A stretch of 64,000 nucleotides of DNA, taken from contig BROG01000003.1 in NCBI GenBank assembly GCA_030159075.1, forward strand, positions 3,765,001-3,829,000, in the 5' to 3' direction. This document shows positions 35,350-46,779 of the stretch, piece after piece; within the stretch, counting starts at the first letter, position 1, and the number at the start of each line of letters is the position of its first letter. The translations under genes were made by a program, and so were the position numbers. Origin of the DNA: Atrina japonica. Lineage: Eukaryota > Mollusca > Bivalvia > Pterioida > Pinnidae. The notes under the pieces are model-generated. The model was given only the letters and a program-made list of their open reading frames with translations. It searched no databases and was not told the origin of the DNA.

Positions 35350-36535
35350 AGAATTGTTCAGAGGTGGTTTCTGTAATTTTCTATAAAATATGCAGGGGTA
35401 TGTTACTGGGAGAAATCTGGCTCTTTCGGTAGGCAACATAGGCATTGGTTAATTTTATCCTGAGATGGGTACAAAAAATGAACACCAGCTAGAAAATATT
35501 CTCTTGATTTCTTTATTATCTGAGATTATAAAAAATCATTTGAAATAAAAAATATTTTCTACAAATAGATTTCTCCCAGTGCAAGCCATGGGATTGTGTT
35601 TCCTGTTCACTGGCTAGGTTTCCCTAAAACATACACCCAAGGGACAGGGTATATATCCCTATGACTCCATTTCTTCCCCTTGATTTGTCTTGGGGGAGGG
35701 GGGATGACTGGAGAGTCTTGAAACATTATTCTACTTATTAAACAAAAATGAAATTACGATGAAATTTTACACCTATATGGACCTTGGTGACTAGCTATTA
35801 CATAGTTTCATTAAAGATTGCTGATAATGACGATCATTACACTCACGATTTCTCCACTCTTTTATAATGTCAAAACAACAAAAGACTGATACAATTAGTA
35901 AAATGATGCCATCAAATGACACAAGCAGGCTTAAATCTCTAGCACTGCTGACACTTTATTGATCAATCTTCTCGTTTTTAGTTTCACTCGGCAGATGGCA
36001 TTTCACACTATGTCAGGAGGAAATGCTGGTATTATTGAGAAATAAAAGTGTTTTTAATTTGCAAACCTCCCTCCTCCATAAGATTTGATTTCAAAAGAAG
36101 AAAACTTAATATACTGTTCTTAGAATAATTCTGAAAAATTTCGTCATAATTTGATGAAAAACTATAACTGATTGTTACATTTATATAAATGTACATATGT
36201 ATACATTAAACAATGTTTCAAGGACTGCTGATCCAATATGTAAAGAGAGATAACTCTTTGCTATCAGATTTGGTCTTGAGTAAAGTGTACAATACATAAT
36301 TATTGTTGTGAACTCATTTGCAATTAACTGACATTGGACATTAATGAACGTTAATATGTATTCACTAGTCTTAAAATCTCTATAAATACTATTTCTGTCC
36401 AAGGAATGGTAAGTCATTCAAATGCATGAAACAAGGGTAATCAATTACAACAAAATTACTCAAATCTCAGACATACACAACTGCAATAAGTAAACTAGAT
36501 TTAAAACCATAGATCATTTTATAACTTCGAACACT
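35350..36535. other. AT-rich non-coding DNA
   Basis: No feature supported on either strand. Confidence 0.45.
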
Positions 36536-37335
36536 AATGTTCTGGTATGAGGCCAATGGGATATATATAAGTGTGTCTGTGATGGTTAAGTGAATGGTCT
36601 GGTATGAGGCACATGGGATATACATATATAAGTCTGTCTGTGATGGTTAAGTGAATGGTCTGGTATGAGGCACATGGGATATACATATATAAGTCTGTCT
36701 GTGAAGGTTAAGTGAATGTTCTGGTATGAGGCCCATGGGATATATAAGTCTGTCTGTGATGGTTAAGTGAACGGTCTGGTATGAGGTTCATGGGATATAT
36801 GTCTGCCCATAATGGTTAAGTGAATGGTCTGGTATGAGGCTCATGGTATGAACATGTATAAGTCTGTATGTGATGGTTAAGTGATTGGTCTGGTATGAGG
36901 CCCATGGGATATATAAGTCTGTCCATGGTGGTTAAGTGAATGGTCTGGTATAAGACCCATGGGATATGTGTCAGCCCATGATGTTCAATGATTGGTCTGG
37001 TACATGCATGAGGCCCATAGGATAAATAAGTCTGTAAAGGGTGGTTCAGTGAAAGGTCTGGTATAAGGCCCATGTGATATATGTCAGCCCATGATGGTTC
37101 AGTGAATGGTCTGGTATGATGCCCATGGGATTATATAAGTCTGCCCATGATTGTTCAATTAATGGTTTTGTATGAAGCCCATGGGATATAAAAGTGATGT
37201 GCCCATGATGGTTCAATGAATGCTTAGGGATGAGGCCCATTGGATACATGTACATAGGTCTGCCCATGTTGGTTCAATGGATGATCTGGTATGAGGCCCA
37301 TGGGACATAGAAGTGTGCCCATGATGGTTAAGTAA
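36536..37335. repeat. ~60-bp minisatellite, about 14 units
   Basis: The core is GGTCTGGTATGAGGCCCATG, then GGATATATAAGTCTG(T/C)C and ATGGTTAAGTGAAT. Units vary from roughly 50 to 63 bp through small indels in the ATATA part, and the second half uses GGTTCAGTGA in place of GGTTAAGTGA. Minus-strand frames 36816-37073 and 37046-37267 read the repeat as recurring (M)GLIPD.SLNH and are not genes. Confidence 0.9.
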
Positions 37336-39220
37336 GTAATTTGTCTGTAACAGGACATGTTTCAAATATTGTACATACATTCAGTGTGTAACTACTGTAA
37401 ACATTCTAACTGGTCTGGTGTTAAGTTGCAAACTGTATGACATTAAGAATATATTTTGGAATATGTAAAAGTTTCTAAACATATATATACACATTCTGAG
37501 TATATGGATTGTGCACATATTCCATGAGCTTACACATTGTGACTGGTCTGGTGTTTGGATGTCATTTAATTCTCACTAGTTGACTTTTTCAGTGTCTGGT
37601 GTCACTACATTCTTACCCATATCCCTGTGTCTAGAATCAAGTCTATGGACTAAAAACTAATTTACTCACAAACATCATGGACAATGTGTCAAACAGCCAT
37701 GCTTTGATGCGGAAACTGCACTTACACATGTCATAAGCAATTAAGAGACAAATGGCCCTTGTTTGTAATCAGGTGAACGTTTCAATATGTAACCGGCTGT
37801 TACATTTCAATAGAACCACTATTATAATTCAATTTGAAATCAAGATAACATAGCCATTCTAAAGGTAATGCTCTTATATCGTAAAAGGTTCCATCAGTTC
37901 TGCTTGATCAGTCCAACGACAACAGAAGTACCAATTGATAAGAAGTTATGACTATATGTATACCAGCTGAGTATTGTCTGCTGATTTTATTACAGACAAA
38001 TATAACGTTATGTTCCCATCTGTGGCTTCCATATGCTGTCATTAGTACGTTTTTTCTTTTACCCCCAACTTGTGTTCAAGATATCAGATAAAATCTCTTA
38101 AGTTTAGTATATCATGCACATGCAAACTTTTCCCTCTTCTAAATACTTTTCACGTCTATAAGTGTGTGGCCTATATGCCAACACGTCAATAAAATCTGCG
38201 AAATCTTATAAAAGTGAATTATAGAAGAACAAATTTCTACCAACAGATAGCACAGGATTTTTTCCCCCTCAGCACAAGTTTAAAATTAAAATATTAACAT
38301 GCGTTACTGATACTGTAGTTTTAGATGCTTATACATGTAAAAACTTGAGATTTTAATCTTAAAAAAAAAAAGAAGCAAGATGTGTTTGAGAATAACCATG
38401 TCCCCAAGAACTAAGCCATACGTGAAGATTTTAACATCCCACAATTCAACTCACTCTGATTCTCACTGCTATAAAGCATTATACCAACTATGGTTAAAAG
38501 TTTCGGAAGAATACAAACTAAAAACAATATATCCCACAATCTTTGTTCTCCTGATAAACAAAAATCCAGTGCTTTTCAAAAATCCCCTTCCTTGTTTAAA
38601 AGTAAGTAGTTGGTACACATTTTATTTCCATGTTAATATTTAATTACCACCATTACGGAGGTCAAGGTCATTTAATTTTCAGGTAGTATCTAGGATCAAA
38701 AGGCTACATCTATGAATAAAATGTTTCTGCCCCATTTGATCCCATCTCGACATGAAAAATGTATATGCAGACCTTGCTCAAATGGTTATGAAGGACACAA
38801 AGATAATTAGAATGAGAAATGAAATGCCATCTTTTTCTATTCTTTATCATCTAAGCAGAAATGTTCCACTTAGCAATAATTATTTGAGATAATTATTAAT
38901 TTTGATGGTTACTCCATAATCATAAAATGTCAAGTCAACACTATAAACGCTTATGCACTGACAGAATGACCAACCATCGTACAAGTTGTAAGTAAAATGG
39001 CATACTTTCCCGCACTATTATTTCGGAGCAAGCCATGCCCAGACTTAAACCGACAATGGTAGTGTGGTTATATCAAGTCTTTCACCCAGGTAACAAATAT
39101 TGACGGGTAACACAGGGCTTGATTTAACATTTTTCCCCAAGTGGCCCACAATCTACCAGCCCCATCAAATAACTCCAAAGAAATAATTTTATGATATATT
39201 TAGATTAATGAATAACCAAC
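37336..39220. other. AT-rich non-coding DNA
   Basis: No supported exon. The frame 38380-38643 contains a donor-like AAAAGTAAGTAG but has no acceptor, homology or composition to back it. Confidence 0.45.
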
Positions 39221-39403
39221 TACAGTAAAATCTGCTATAGCAGCCACCTCTATATAATGACCACCTATCTATAAAGGCCAGTTTTGAAAAGTCCCTTGAC
39301 TGCATACTTCAACTAAATTGAACCTGTGTATAAGGGTCACCTGCACATAAAGGTCAATATTATCTGGTCCCTTGGGTGGCCCCTATATACAGGTTTTACT
39401 GTA
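39221..39403 (-). mobile_element. TACAGT MITE, TATAGG type
   Basis: It runs from TACAGTAAAATCTGCTATAG to ATACAGGTTTTACTGTA, near-perfect inverted ends. The interior TCCCTTGACTGCATACTTCA and CTAAATTGAACCTGTG places it with the copies at 51323, 53742 and 56573; it is reversed relative to 51323. Confidence 0.8.
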
Positions 39404-41281
39404 TAACAGTATATTTACATTTCCTGCAGCAGTCTCCCAGAAACTCCGGGTTAATCTAGACGGTGTTTATATCAGCTATAATGAAGTTTCTCATATGACG
39501 TCACACTATGATGTGACTTCATTCATACACTGATGTTACAAGTAGATATTTCATTTGAAAAACTCTATACTTCACTGTTGAACTTTGCTGTTTCATCCTA
39601 ATAGCATTGATCACGTATAAGGCGGGGTATTTGAATATGGATGCCGGTTGGGTGACAGTTAAATATGGCGCCTTACTGGGCACATTTCGAACCCTGTAAG
39701 AGTAGTAGCTATGGATTACAATCAGTCTGGCGTTTGCTTTGATGACCATTAGAGTTCTAATAACAAAGAACTCTTCTGACAGGGATTGAAATGAACTTTT
39801 TTTTTTTTAACAATTTTCAAATTTTTGCTACTTAACACAAATGTTGGTTGCTATCTATTTACCTTGCAAAGCAGCAAGGATCAATAATCAAGGTTAAAAT
39901 ACAGGAATTATCTGCTACCTGTTAATAGGGATTATCTCTTATGTATTGTCTTTATAGATTTGATATATACCCTACAAATTTCATCAGTGAAGCAGAAAAT
40001 TATTAAACACAGATGCAACACAGACATTTATTCCAAGTTGCACCTCAAAAAATGGTTCATGTAACACTCTTTTGTTACTGTTTATCAAACCAGGTAGTAA
40101 AACTAAAATTTAGGTTAATTCTTTTTTTTTTTTTAGCTGATACCATTAATTTCGAAACTACTTCACTTGCAATAAAATTATGACTAAAATATATTTTGCA
40201 ATATTCATAACAGCTCTGATATATGTTGTAAGAACACGCAATAAATGAACCATCTGGGAGATGAAAGTATCACAAAATGGAAATATTTTTCGTGAGGAAC
40301 TATAAACTCTAGCAACATAATCCAACCACTGTTACTATAGAAATGTAATTCAGTATTTGTAAAAAATAATTTTTACATAGTGAATCACTACCATTCTGAT
40401 CAATTTTGTTGAAATTTACATTCTATTGTTAAGGAGATGGCATTCTGTTTCAAATCTAGTAACTTTGTTTTCAATCACTTAGGGAACAGGAAGACAACAG
40501 GGAATCAGTATTAATTGTATCTACCCAGTTACTTTTGCCACATCATCCATTTCCATTACTAAATATACAAATACATATACGACCAACAACCAACACAGTT
40601 AAGTGGGTCATGAAATTGATTTTCTTACACTTGGATTTACAAAAACAAGAGGCCCATAGGCCACATTGCTCACCTGAATTGTGTTGGTATCTTACAAATA
40701 TGGGAACCTCAATTTACAAATTATTATTACACTCCTTGGGAGTGGAGGAGGCTGAAACATGTCAAAAATTAATTTTCCAGTTTATTCCAACAACAGGAAA
40801 TTGAATCATACATCCATGTAGATCACTCAGATGCAATTAGTTTTTCAATCCATGCAACAGTTCTGGAGAAGATTTTCAAAGAGGGGTATACCCCCCTTTC
40901 CCCGCTACCCCTCCCCAACCAACATTAATATGAATATTTAAAATTTCACTATATTTATTTTATTTAAATCACCCATGCATAAAGTGTCAATTTGACATTA
41001 AATGTGATCGTTCACCTATGGGAATTTCATAAAAATTCTGAAAAAAATTTCGTTGTATTTTTCCATCATAAGATACTTCAATTAATTGAAAAAGTATCAT
41101 TCTTTGCCTTTTTTAAAAAAAAAAAACAAATGCATTTCCAATTAATATGTAAAATTTTTAAAAAGGGGACAGGGGCTATACAATACTTTAGTTGCTTTGT
41201 GATTTTCTAATATAAACTGTAAAAAAAATACTAGGCAGAAAATGTCAAATCATGTGCTTTCAGGTTATTTATATTGTTTTA
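39404..41281. other. Non-coding DNA with a CRE-like palindrome
   Basis: Nothing coding is supported. A perfect TGACGTCA palindrome is at 39497-39504, matching the CREB/ATF consensus, but with no transcription start or conserved context it carries little weight. Confidence 0.4.
40643..40680 (+). repeat. Dispersed mollusc-type repeat fragment
   Basis: AACAAGAGGCCCATAGGCCA then CATTGCTCACCTGAATT. I recognise this motif from mollusc dispersed repeats, but only this short part is present. Confidence 0.4.
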
Positions 41282-41368
41282 TCTCATTCACCCCATAAGA
41301 CACATTTGGACTAGTCTAAGTCATTGATTTACAGAAGAGTCCATTGTTTTTCAGGGGTTAATGAGTTT
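41282..41368. mobile_element. ~85-bp palindromic mini-element, copy 3
   Basis: It runs from CTCATTCACCCCATAAGACA to TTCAGGGGTTAATGAGTTT, with outer inverted repeats (CTCATTCACCCC against GGGGTTAATGAG). The body is TTTGGACTAGTCTAAGTCAT and ACAGAAGAGTCCATTG. Confidence 0.75.
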
Positions 41369-41498
41369 AGTTGGTGAATGTTCAAATAATCAAGTAGTAA
41401 CCAAAAACAAAAGTATAATTAGCAGAAATGTAATTTTCACTAACATGACAATCTGCAAAAGAATCCCCTTAAAGGATGGCAGTATACAACACTGGCCG

Positions 41499-41665
41499 TA
41501 TACAGTGTAACAATACAATTATAAATTAGTACCACCTAACTGATTGCCTTAAAGTTTTCTGATTAGCAAGGTGGTCATTTAAAAGAGGGTCTGAACTAAC
41601 ATATTTCATATTTATCAAGAAAATATTTATGGTCTTAAATGAGAGGCGTCTCCTAACCCGAGTTG
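41499..41665 (-). mobile_element. TACAGT MITE, diverged subfamily, reverse copy
   Basis: It starts TACAGTGTAACAATACAATT. The body AGCAAGGTGGTCATTTAAAA, GAGGGTCTGAACTAAC and TATCAAGAAAATATTTATGG follows the same order as the complement of 4241-4441. Confidence 0.45.
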
Positions 41666-41694
41666 AACTTTCGGCGAGTTTCCACTGCAGTTCA

Positions 41695-41840
41695 ACATGT
41701 ACTGGCTTTGGCTCTGAGGTTAGAATATATCTTACAAGCAGAAGGCTGTGAGTCTAAATCCTGATCCTGTCCATACTTGGGATGTTTAACAAACAGGTAG
41801 TGACCATTCCAGGTGAGCTAAAACAGCAAATCAAACAAAC
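41695..41840 (+). mobile_element. Possible tRNA-derived SINE, degenerate
   Basis: TTTGGCTCTGAGGTTAGAAT resembles an A-box region and GGCTGTGAGTCTAAATCC a weak B box. It ends with an AAACAGCAAATCAAACAAAC tail. No copy elsewhere in the window confirms it. Confidence 0.35.
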
Positions 41841-42075
41841 TACAGTGAAACTTGTATATTACAATCTCCTTAGGGAGACATGAAAACTGGTCTTTATAGG
41901 GAGGTGGTCTTTATATAGAGGTTGATTTGTGCACAAATGGTACTATTGGGGAAAAATAGTCTTTGCGACTAAAACAGGTTTTACTGAATCCAGAATATGA
42001 GATAAATAATATTCTAATTGACATATTTTTCTATACATCAAAATCTCTTGACAATGTTTTCATTTCTCTCTTTTC
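41841..42075 (-). repeat. Inverted duplication arm 2, containing TACAGT MITE 41841-41986
   Basis: The MITE part runs from TACAGTGAAACTTGTATATT to ACAGGTTTTACTGA. To its right, AATATGAGATAAATAATATT, CTAATTGACATATTTTTC and AAATCTCTTGACAATG are the complement of the left flank at 34762-34848. This arm lacks about 35 bp present in the MITE of the other arm. Confidence 0.8.
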
Positions 42076-42634
42076 TTTCTATTTTGTAAAGGTGACATCG
42101 AAATGGACGTTCTATTACTGTGAAAGGTATTTGTCTTTCATAATATGTCATGTTACAAACATTAGTCAAAAAAAGATGGAAGTGACAAAATACTGAGGTC
42201 GCAGTATTCAGCTTGTATTCAGCTTTTCTCTATTAATTCTACCAAAAAAAAAAAAGGAGATAGAAATGTTGATGCCCAATTCCTCAACAGTATAAAGCTG
42301 ATATCTAGAAGAATGCGTCTTGTTACAATGACTATGATAAAAGAAATAAGTATTGATTTGAGAATCAGTATGAGACAAGCTCAGAAAAGTAACAATCACC
42401 ATGGGAATCATTTGACTCTACAAATTTCGCAGTACATCTGACCAAAACCTAAAGCGATATCAGAACTGTTTTACCTTGTTAGTGATAACTATGTGGTTAT
42501 AATGTGTTATCTTGTTCTGTCACATGTAATATATCTAGTGTATCCTGATGATGGCACCAATATGGCACAACTAAAAATATTCTGACCTACTTCTGTCTAC
42601 AAGATCAACACATTTGTTTGAATCATGTTTCTAC

Positions 42635-42790
42635 ACAACACTCAACAACTTTTCAGTTATATGGTGGTGGCCAGTTTTTTTTTGATGGTGGAGAGAACTT
42701 GGTTAAAATGTACCCGAGAAGAAACCACCGGCCTTCTGAAAGTAAACTGGCAAACTTTCTCACAAAATCAGCATAGGTCCCAGAAGAGGT
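42635..42790 (-). mobile_element. tRNA-derived SINE family 2, 5'-truncated
   Basis: CAGTTATATGGTGGTGGCCA, GATGGTGGAGAGAACTTGGT and ACCACCGGCCTTCTG match in order the body of the minus-strand copy at 22872, but the tRNA-like head is missing. Confidence 0.55.
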
Positions 42791-42820
42791 GAGAAACCTT
42801 TTTGATAGGTTGAATATATT

Positions 42821-42910
42821 TTAACCCTTCAACCCCTCAGTATCTATATGGAATGTTCTATCCTACTGTTTTAACCAGTTTATTATTGTCTGTAGGGTTG
42901 AAAGGGTTCA
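42821..42910. mobile_element. Small palindromic element
   Basis: TTAACCCTTCAACCCC at the left mirrors TGTAGGGTTGAAAGGGTT at the right. The size equals the ~85-bp mini-element and the ends are related, but the body differs, so it may be a separate subfamily. Confidence 0.45.
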
Positions 42911-42977
42911 AGTTTATGCACATGATAAAGGACAGCAATAAGTCATTTGTCAGTCACTTGGGTGACCTAAAAATAAC

Positions 42978-43100
42978 TACCCAGTCCTTGAAAACACACA
43001 AAACTTAAGTTAGGGCAAAAAAAAAAAGAAAAAAAAAAGAAAAAAGAAACCAGACAACTACCAAGTCCTTGAAAACACAAAAACTAAGGTTAGGGCCAAA
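42978..43100. repeat. Direct duplication separated by A-rich tract
   Basis: CTACCCAGTCCTTGAAAACA and following ACAAAACTTAAGTTAGGGC near 42978 recur as CTACCAAGTCCTTGAAAACA and AAAACTAAGGTTAGGGCC near 43058. An A/AAAAG tract lies between. Confidence 0.7.
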
Positions 43101-43159
43101 AATAATCAAAAAGATTTATTTGAAGTAGTGACACAACCAACTCACCTAAAAGCACGACC

Positions 43160-43345
43160 CAATATTTTTAGGTAATTTTACCCACTTATACGGTAATTGA
43201 TTTCTTACGAAAAAAAATCTAAGATATTGTCTAATTCACATATCAAAATTAAAAAGAAAATTTTATAAAATTTGCCTATTGACTGACCCACTCCTAAAAT
43301 GACTGGTCTGAAGACATCAAATGAATAATTTTTTAATGATGGCCT
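43160..43345 (+). repeat. Dispersed repeat family E, copy 1
   Basis: AAAATTAAAAAGAAAATTTT, then ACTCCTAAAATGACTGGT and CAAATGAATAATTTTT, align with the sequence near 61150-61250 (ACTCCTAAAACGACTGGTAA). Ends are not defined. Confidence 0.45.
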
Positions 43346-43828
43346 GGCCTGTATTAATAAGCTATTTAAACACTGGCAGGATGTGATGTAAGGTGTACCT
43401 GAATACTTTTTCGATACACAAGAGACAATAGACGACATCTGTCGCAAAAACAAATTTGTTGTCCTTGAATTACGTATTTTAAACATGTTCAACAACCTTC
43501 AAGATGTTTGCAAAATCTGTTACACAAGTCGGAGGTTAATACACAAACTGTCAAAATGATCTCTCAATTATGATAAGTTTATGCATAAAAGAAACAACAA
43601 ACTGAAAATCCATCTAAAACATATATCTTAATATCCTTTCTGTATCTACACAATAACCATAACTGTTCCTTTTAAATCAATGTTCCTAATATTTAGTATT
43701 TCTCATGACAAAAAAGAAATTAAATAAATATATGTATAGCAAAAATGAAATGCATGTGTACATAAAATCTATGTTGCAAATTAATACAAAATATGAAAAC
43801 TTTCTGAAATAAGTTTTTTAGCATATGG

Positions 43829-43857
43829 CTTTTTTTTTTTGGGGGGGGGGGGGGGGG
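43829..43857. repeat. T then G homopolymer run
   Basis: About eleven T followed by seventeen G. A smaller T then G-rich run is at 44690-44717. Confidence 0.9.
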
Positions 43858-43859
43858 TA

Positions 43860-44837
43860 CATTCAGTATAGACCATAAAGGTTGTAGCTTTAAAATTAAT
43901 ACAAATGTAAATTAATGTTGGCAATTAATTTCTGAAGAATAAGCCTTCTGAGAGTACTGAAGAATCAATACATGTCCATTACCTAGGGAACTATTATCAG
44001 AGTGAATGAGATGACCAATAGAATTATCAAAAAAAATTAGACATCATTAGTATATTGTGGATCTTAATTCTGATAAACACTCAAAGGAAACCTGAGTGCC
44101 TTAGGTAGTTGGGGACCTCCATATTACAACTAGTCCCTGTCCGACCCCACCCCTCATTACAAGCTCCAATGCCAGATTCTGACCTATGCTATGGTATATT
44201 GGTAATGTAGTCTTTCACACTAATAAGAAAGCAAATGCTACCCAAATCTATCTTCCAAAATTCAATATCTGAAATTTACTATATAGTGAACACTGAAATC
44301 CCAGCCATATCTTGATTACCAAATTTCTTAAGAGTCTGGGGATGGAACCTTATTCCAATGTTCCAAAGAAGCACTCAATTCAAATTACCGGCTGACTGGC
44401 CCAGTAACAGCTAAAGACATAAATATAACTGACCCGATAAAGTAAATACAAAAATAACAAAGTTTATGTCAATATTGCAAGAGGTCAACATGGCTACAGT
44501 GTGATAAGAATGATCACTAGCTACTAATAAAAACATGTACTGAAAAACATACAGGTCACCATGTAAGTTATACAAAATAAACACAAATGTCTGATTGCCT
44601 GTATGACCCCCCCTCTTGGTATATATAAAAGATAATGAATTAAAATAACAGAAATATTTAAATGATGTCAGTTCGATTGTTTATATAATTTTTTTTTTTC
44701 GGGGAAGGGGGGGGGGTCATTTTATTTATTTGATTTTATATGTACATGTATAACAAAAAAACACTAGATGCATTTGTTTTACACACACTATATCTATATT
44801 ATATGTACACTATTAACATTATATATATATAAACACA

Positions 44838-44907
<70 letters not shown>

Positions 44908-45905
44908 TTCAAGTGCAAAATTTATATGCTTAAATATAGATATACTCATAACATAATAATGCCTATTCATGATATATAAAAGCGAATGAAATATTTGAGG
45001 TTAAATGGTGTAATATACTAAATAAAACAGTACAATGTCTGAATAATTATCTTTAATTCCTAAAAAACATATCAGGGAATGGAAACCAACCAGTGACGAG
45101 GAAAAAGCGTACAAATCTAAACAACTTGTGTAGAATTAATCAAACACAACCATACTGTACTAGTCATCTCGATATCAACATATTTACACCAAACACACTC
45201 AATTTATGCCCACTACTATAGAATTAAGTCTTTCAGAAATGTGAAAACATAACCTTTTATTTTGTAATGTACTAAGGTGTACGTACCATCCTCACTTCCG
45301 ATGATTTAAATAGAATGGGAGTGCACTAATAGTTGTTCACTTGGTCAACTCTTGTGTTTACACTCATAATATATCAATATATCACCGACCATGATGTTCA
45401 CATGCTTCTTTTTTTCTGTAATAATCAAAGCACAAAAAAAAATATCAGAATTTAACATCAGTGGATTGTATATGTTGAAAACTTTCCAAACAAACTAGTT
45501 TTAAATGAGCAACATCAATAGCTGTGGTTTTGTGTTTTATAAATATATGTTGAAGTCAAAATAAAGTAACCAAGGGACGTGTACCGATTGCTCCAGAATT
45601 GGAGTAAATGATGTGCTGCATCATTGTAATTCATTACATGTTTAAAGTAACATTTATACATAAAGCTTTATATGCAGTTTTCTACGAAGACAAATTTGAC
45701 ATTTTACACATTATCGAGAAAGTGAAAATATTTGCTATAATATTCATGTCAAGGCTCATTTGTTTACGAACACTGCGAGGTCAATACTCCTTAAGCCCTA
45801 CCTACAGGTATATGTATATATAATATTTCTCTATAACATGATGATTATGTTATTTTTGTTCTAGATAAGATACAAAAAATTGCTATATTTTCTTGTGTAA
45901 TATAT
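43860..45905. other. AT-rich non-coding DNA with microsatellite
   Basis: Apart from the AT/AC array at 44819-44904 and the G run near 44700, nothing is recognised. Frame 45608-45823 is not supported. Confidence 0.45.
44819..44904. repeat. Compound (AT)n(AC)n(AT)n microsatellite
   Basis: AT repeats, then about 13 CA repeats, then about 17 AT repeats. Confidence 0.95.
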
Positions 45906-46105
45906 ACAGTGAAACCTGTCTGTAAAGACCACCCATTATGCTACTGAATTATGGTGCCCTCACACTGACAGGGCTGCCTCTTTGGGTAGTAACATTAGCT
46001 AGCCCTGGACAGGTGATCTCGAAATAGATCTGATTTACAGAAATATTACACTTTGTGATTATCTTAATGTAGTTTTTCAAAACCGTGATCTCACAAGATA
46101 GATTT
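45906..46105 (+). mobile_element. TACAGT MITE, one end recognisable
   Basis: It begins TACAGTGAAACCTGTCTGTA followed by AAGACCACCC. The right half is diverged (CCGTGATCTCACAAGATAGA) and the right terminus is unclear. Confidence 0.45.
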
Positions 46106-46194
46106 AACTGATATATAGTCAATTCTCATATCTCAACTTTATTGCGACCATGCACAAATTTTGAGGTTAAAAATGTCATATTTTTGTATTTCTT

Positions 46195-46500
46195 GGTGTA
46201 TGTATGTTTAAATGTGTGTATGTTTGTGTGTATGTGTCTATCTTTTGTCTCTGTGTGTCTGTCTGTCATCTGTGTGCACGCGTCTCTGTCCTCTGTGTGT
46301 GCGCGCGCATCTCTGTCCTGTGTGTGTGTGTGGGCGCGCGGTCTCTGTCCTGTGTGTGTGCGGGCGTCTCTGTCCTGTGTGTGCGCGCGTCTCTGTCCTC
46401 TGTGTGTCTGTCGTGTGTGTGTGTGTGCACGTGTCTGTCCTGTGTGTGTGTATGTGTGCCCGCATGTCTCTGTCCTCTGTGTGTGTGTGTGCATGTAACT
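46195..46500. repeat. TG-rich minisatellite with GCGC runs
   Basis: A TCTCTGTCCTGTGTGTGTG-type unit of roughly 25-35 bp repeats about ten times, with variants carrying GCGCGCG, GCACGCG or GGGCGCGCG. All plus-strand Cys/Val-rich and minus-strand Thr/His/Arg-rich frames here are translations of the repeat. TG and GC alternation gives Z-DNA-prone sequence. Confidence 0.9.
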
Positions 46501-46693
46501 GTATCTCTGTATGTGTTCAGATTTGCGAGCACTTGTGAACATGTGATCCTGTTTATGTATTAATAGATATTTTCATCATCTGTAATTTTGATTTATTCAT
46601 TCATTTATTTTTGTTTCTTCTAATATGGATAAAAAATATTCTAAATATAATAACACTGAAAACACATTATGAAACACTAAACTAATATTTTGT

Positions 46694-46698
<5 letters not shown>

Positions 46699-46759
<61 letters not shown>

Positions 46760-46778
46760 CACACACACACACACACAT
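46699..46778. repeat. (AT)n(AC)n microsatellite
   Basis: About 28 AT repeats followed by about 10 AC repeats. Confidence 0.95.
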
Positions 46779-46779
46779 C

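Noticed and set aside
38380..38643. 87-codon frame containing AAAAGTAAGTAG
   Set aside because: No upstream acceptor, no recognisable motif and AT-driven composition.
39497..39504. Perfect TGACGTCA CRE palindrome
   Set aside because: An 8-bp match is expected by chance about once per window of this size and there is no nearby transcription unit.
42441..42470. CTAAAGCGATATCAG resembling the end of the TTAA element
   Set aside because: Only about a dozen bases match and no partner end or TTAA pair follows.
46126..46563. Cys/Val-rich plus frames and Thr/His/Arg-rich minus frames
   Set aside because: All follow the TG/GCGC minisatellite and appear in several frames at once.
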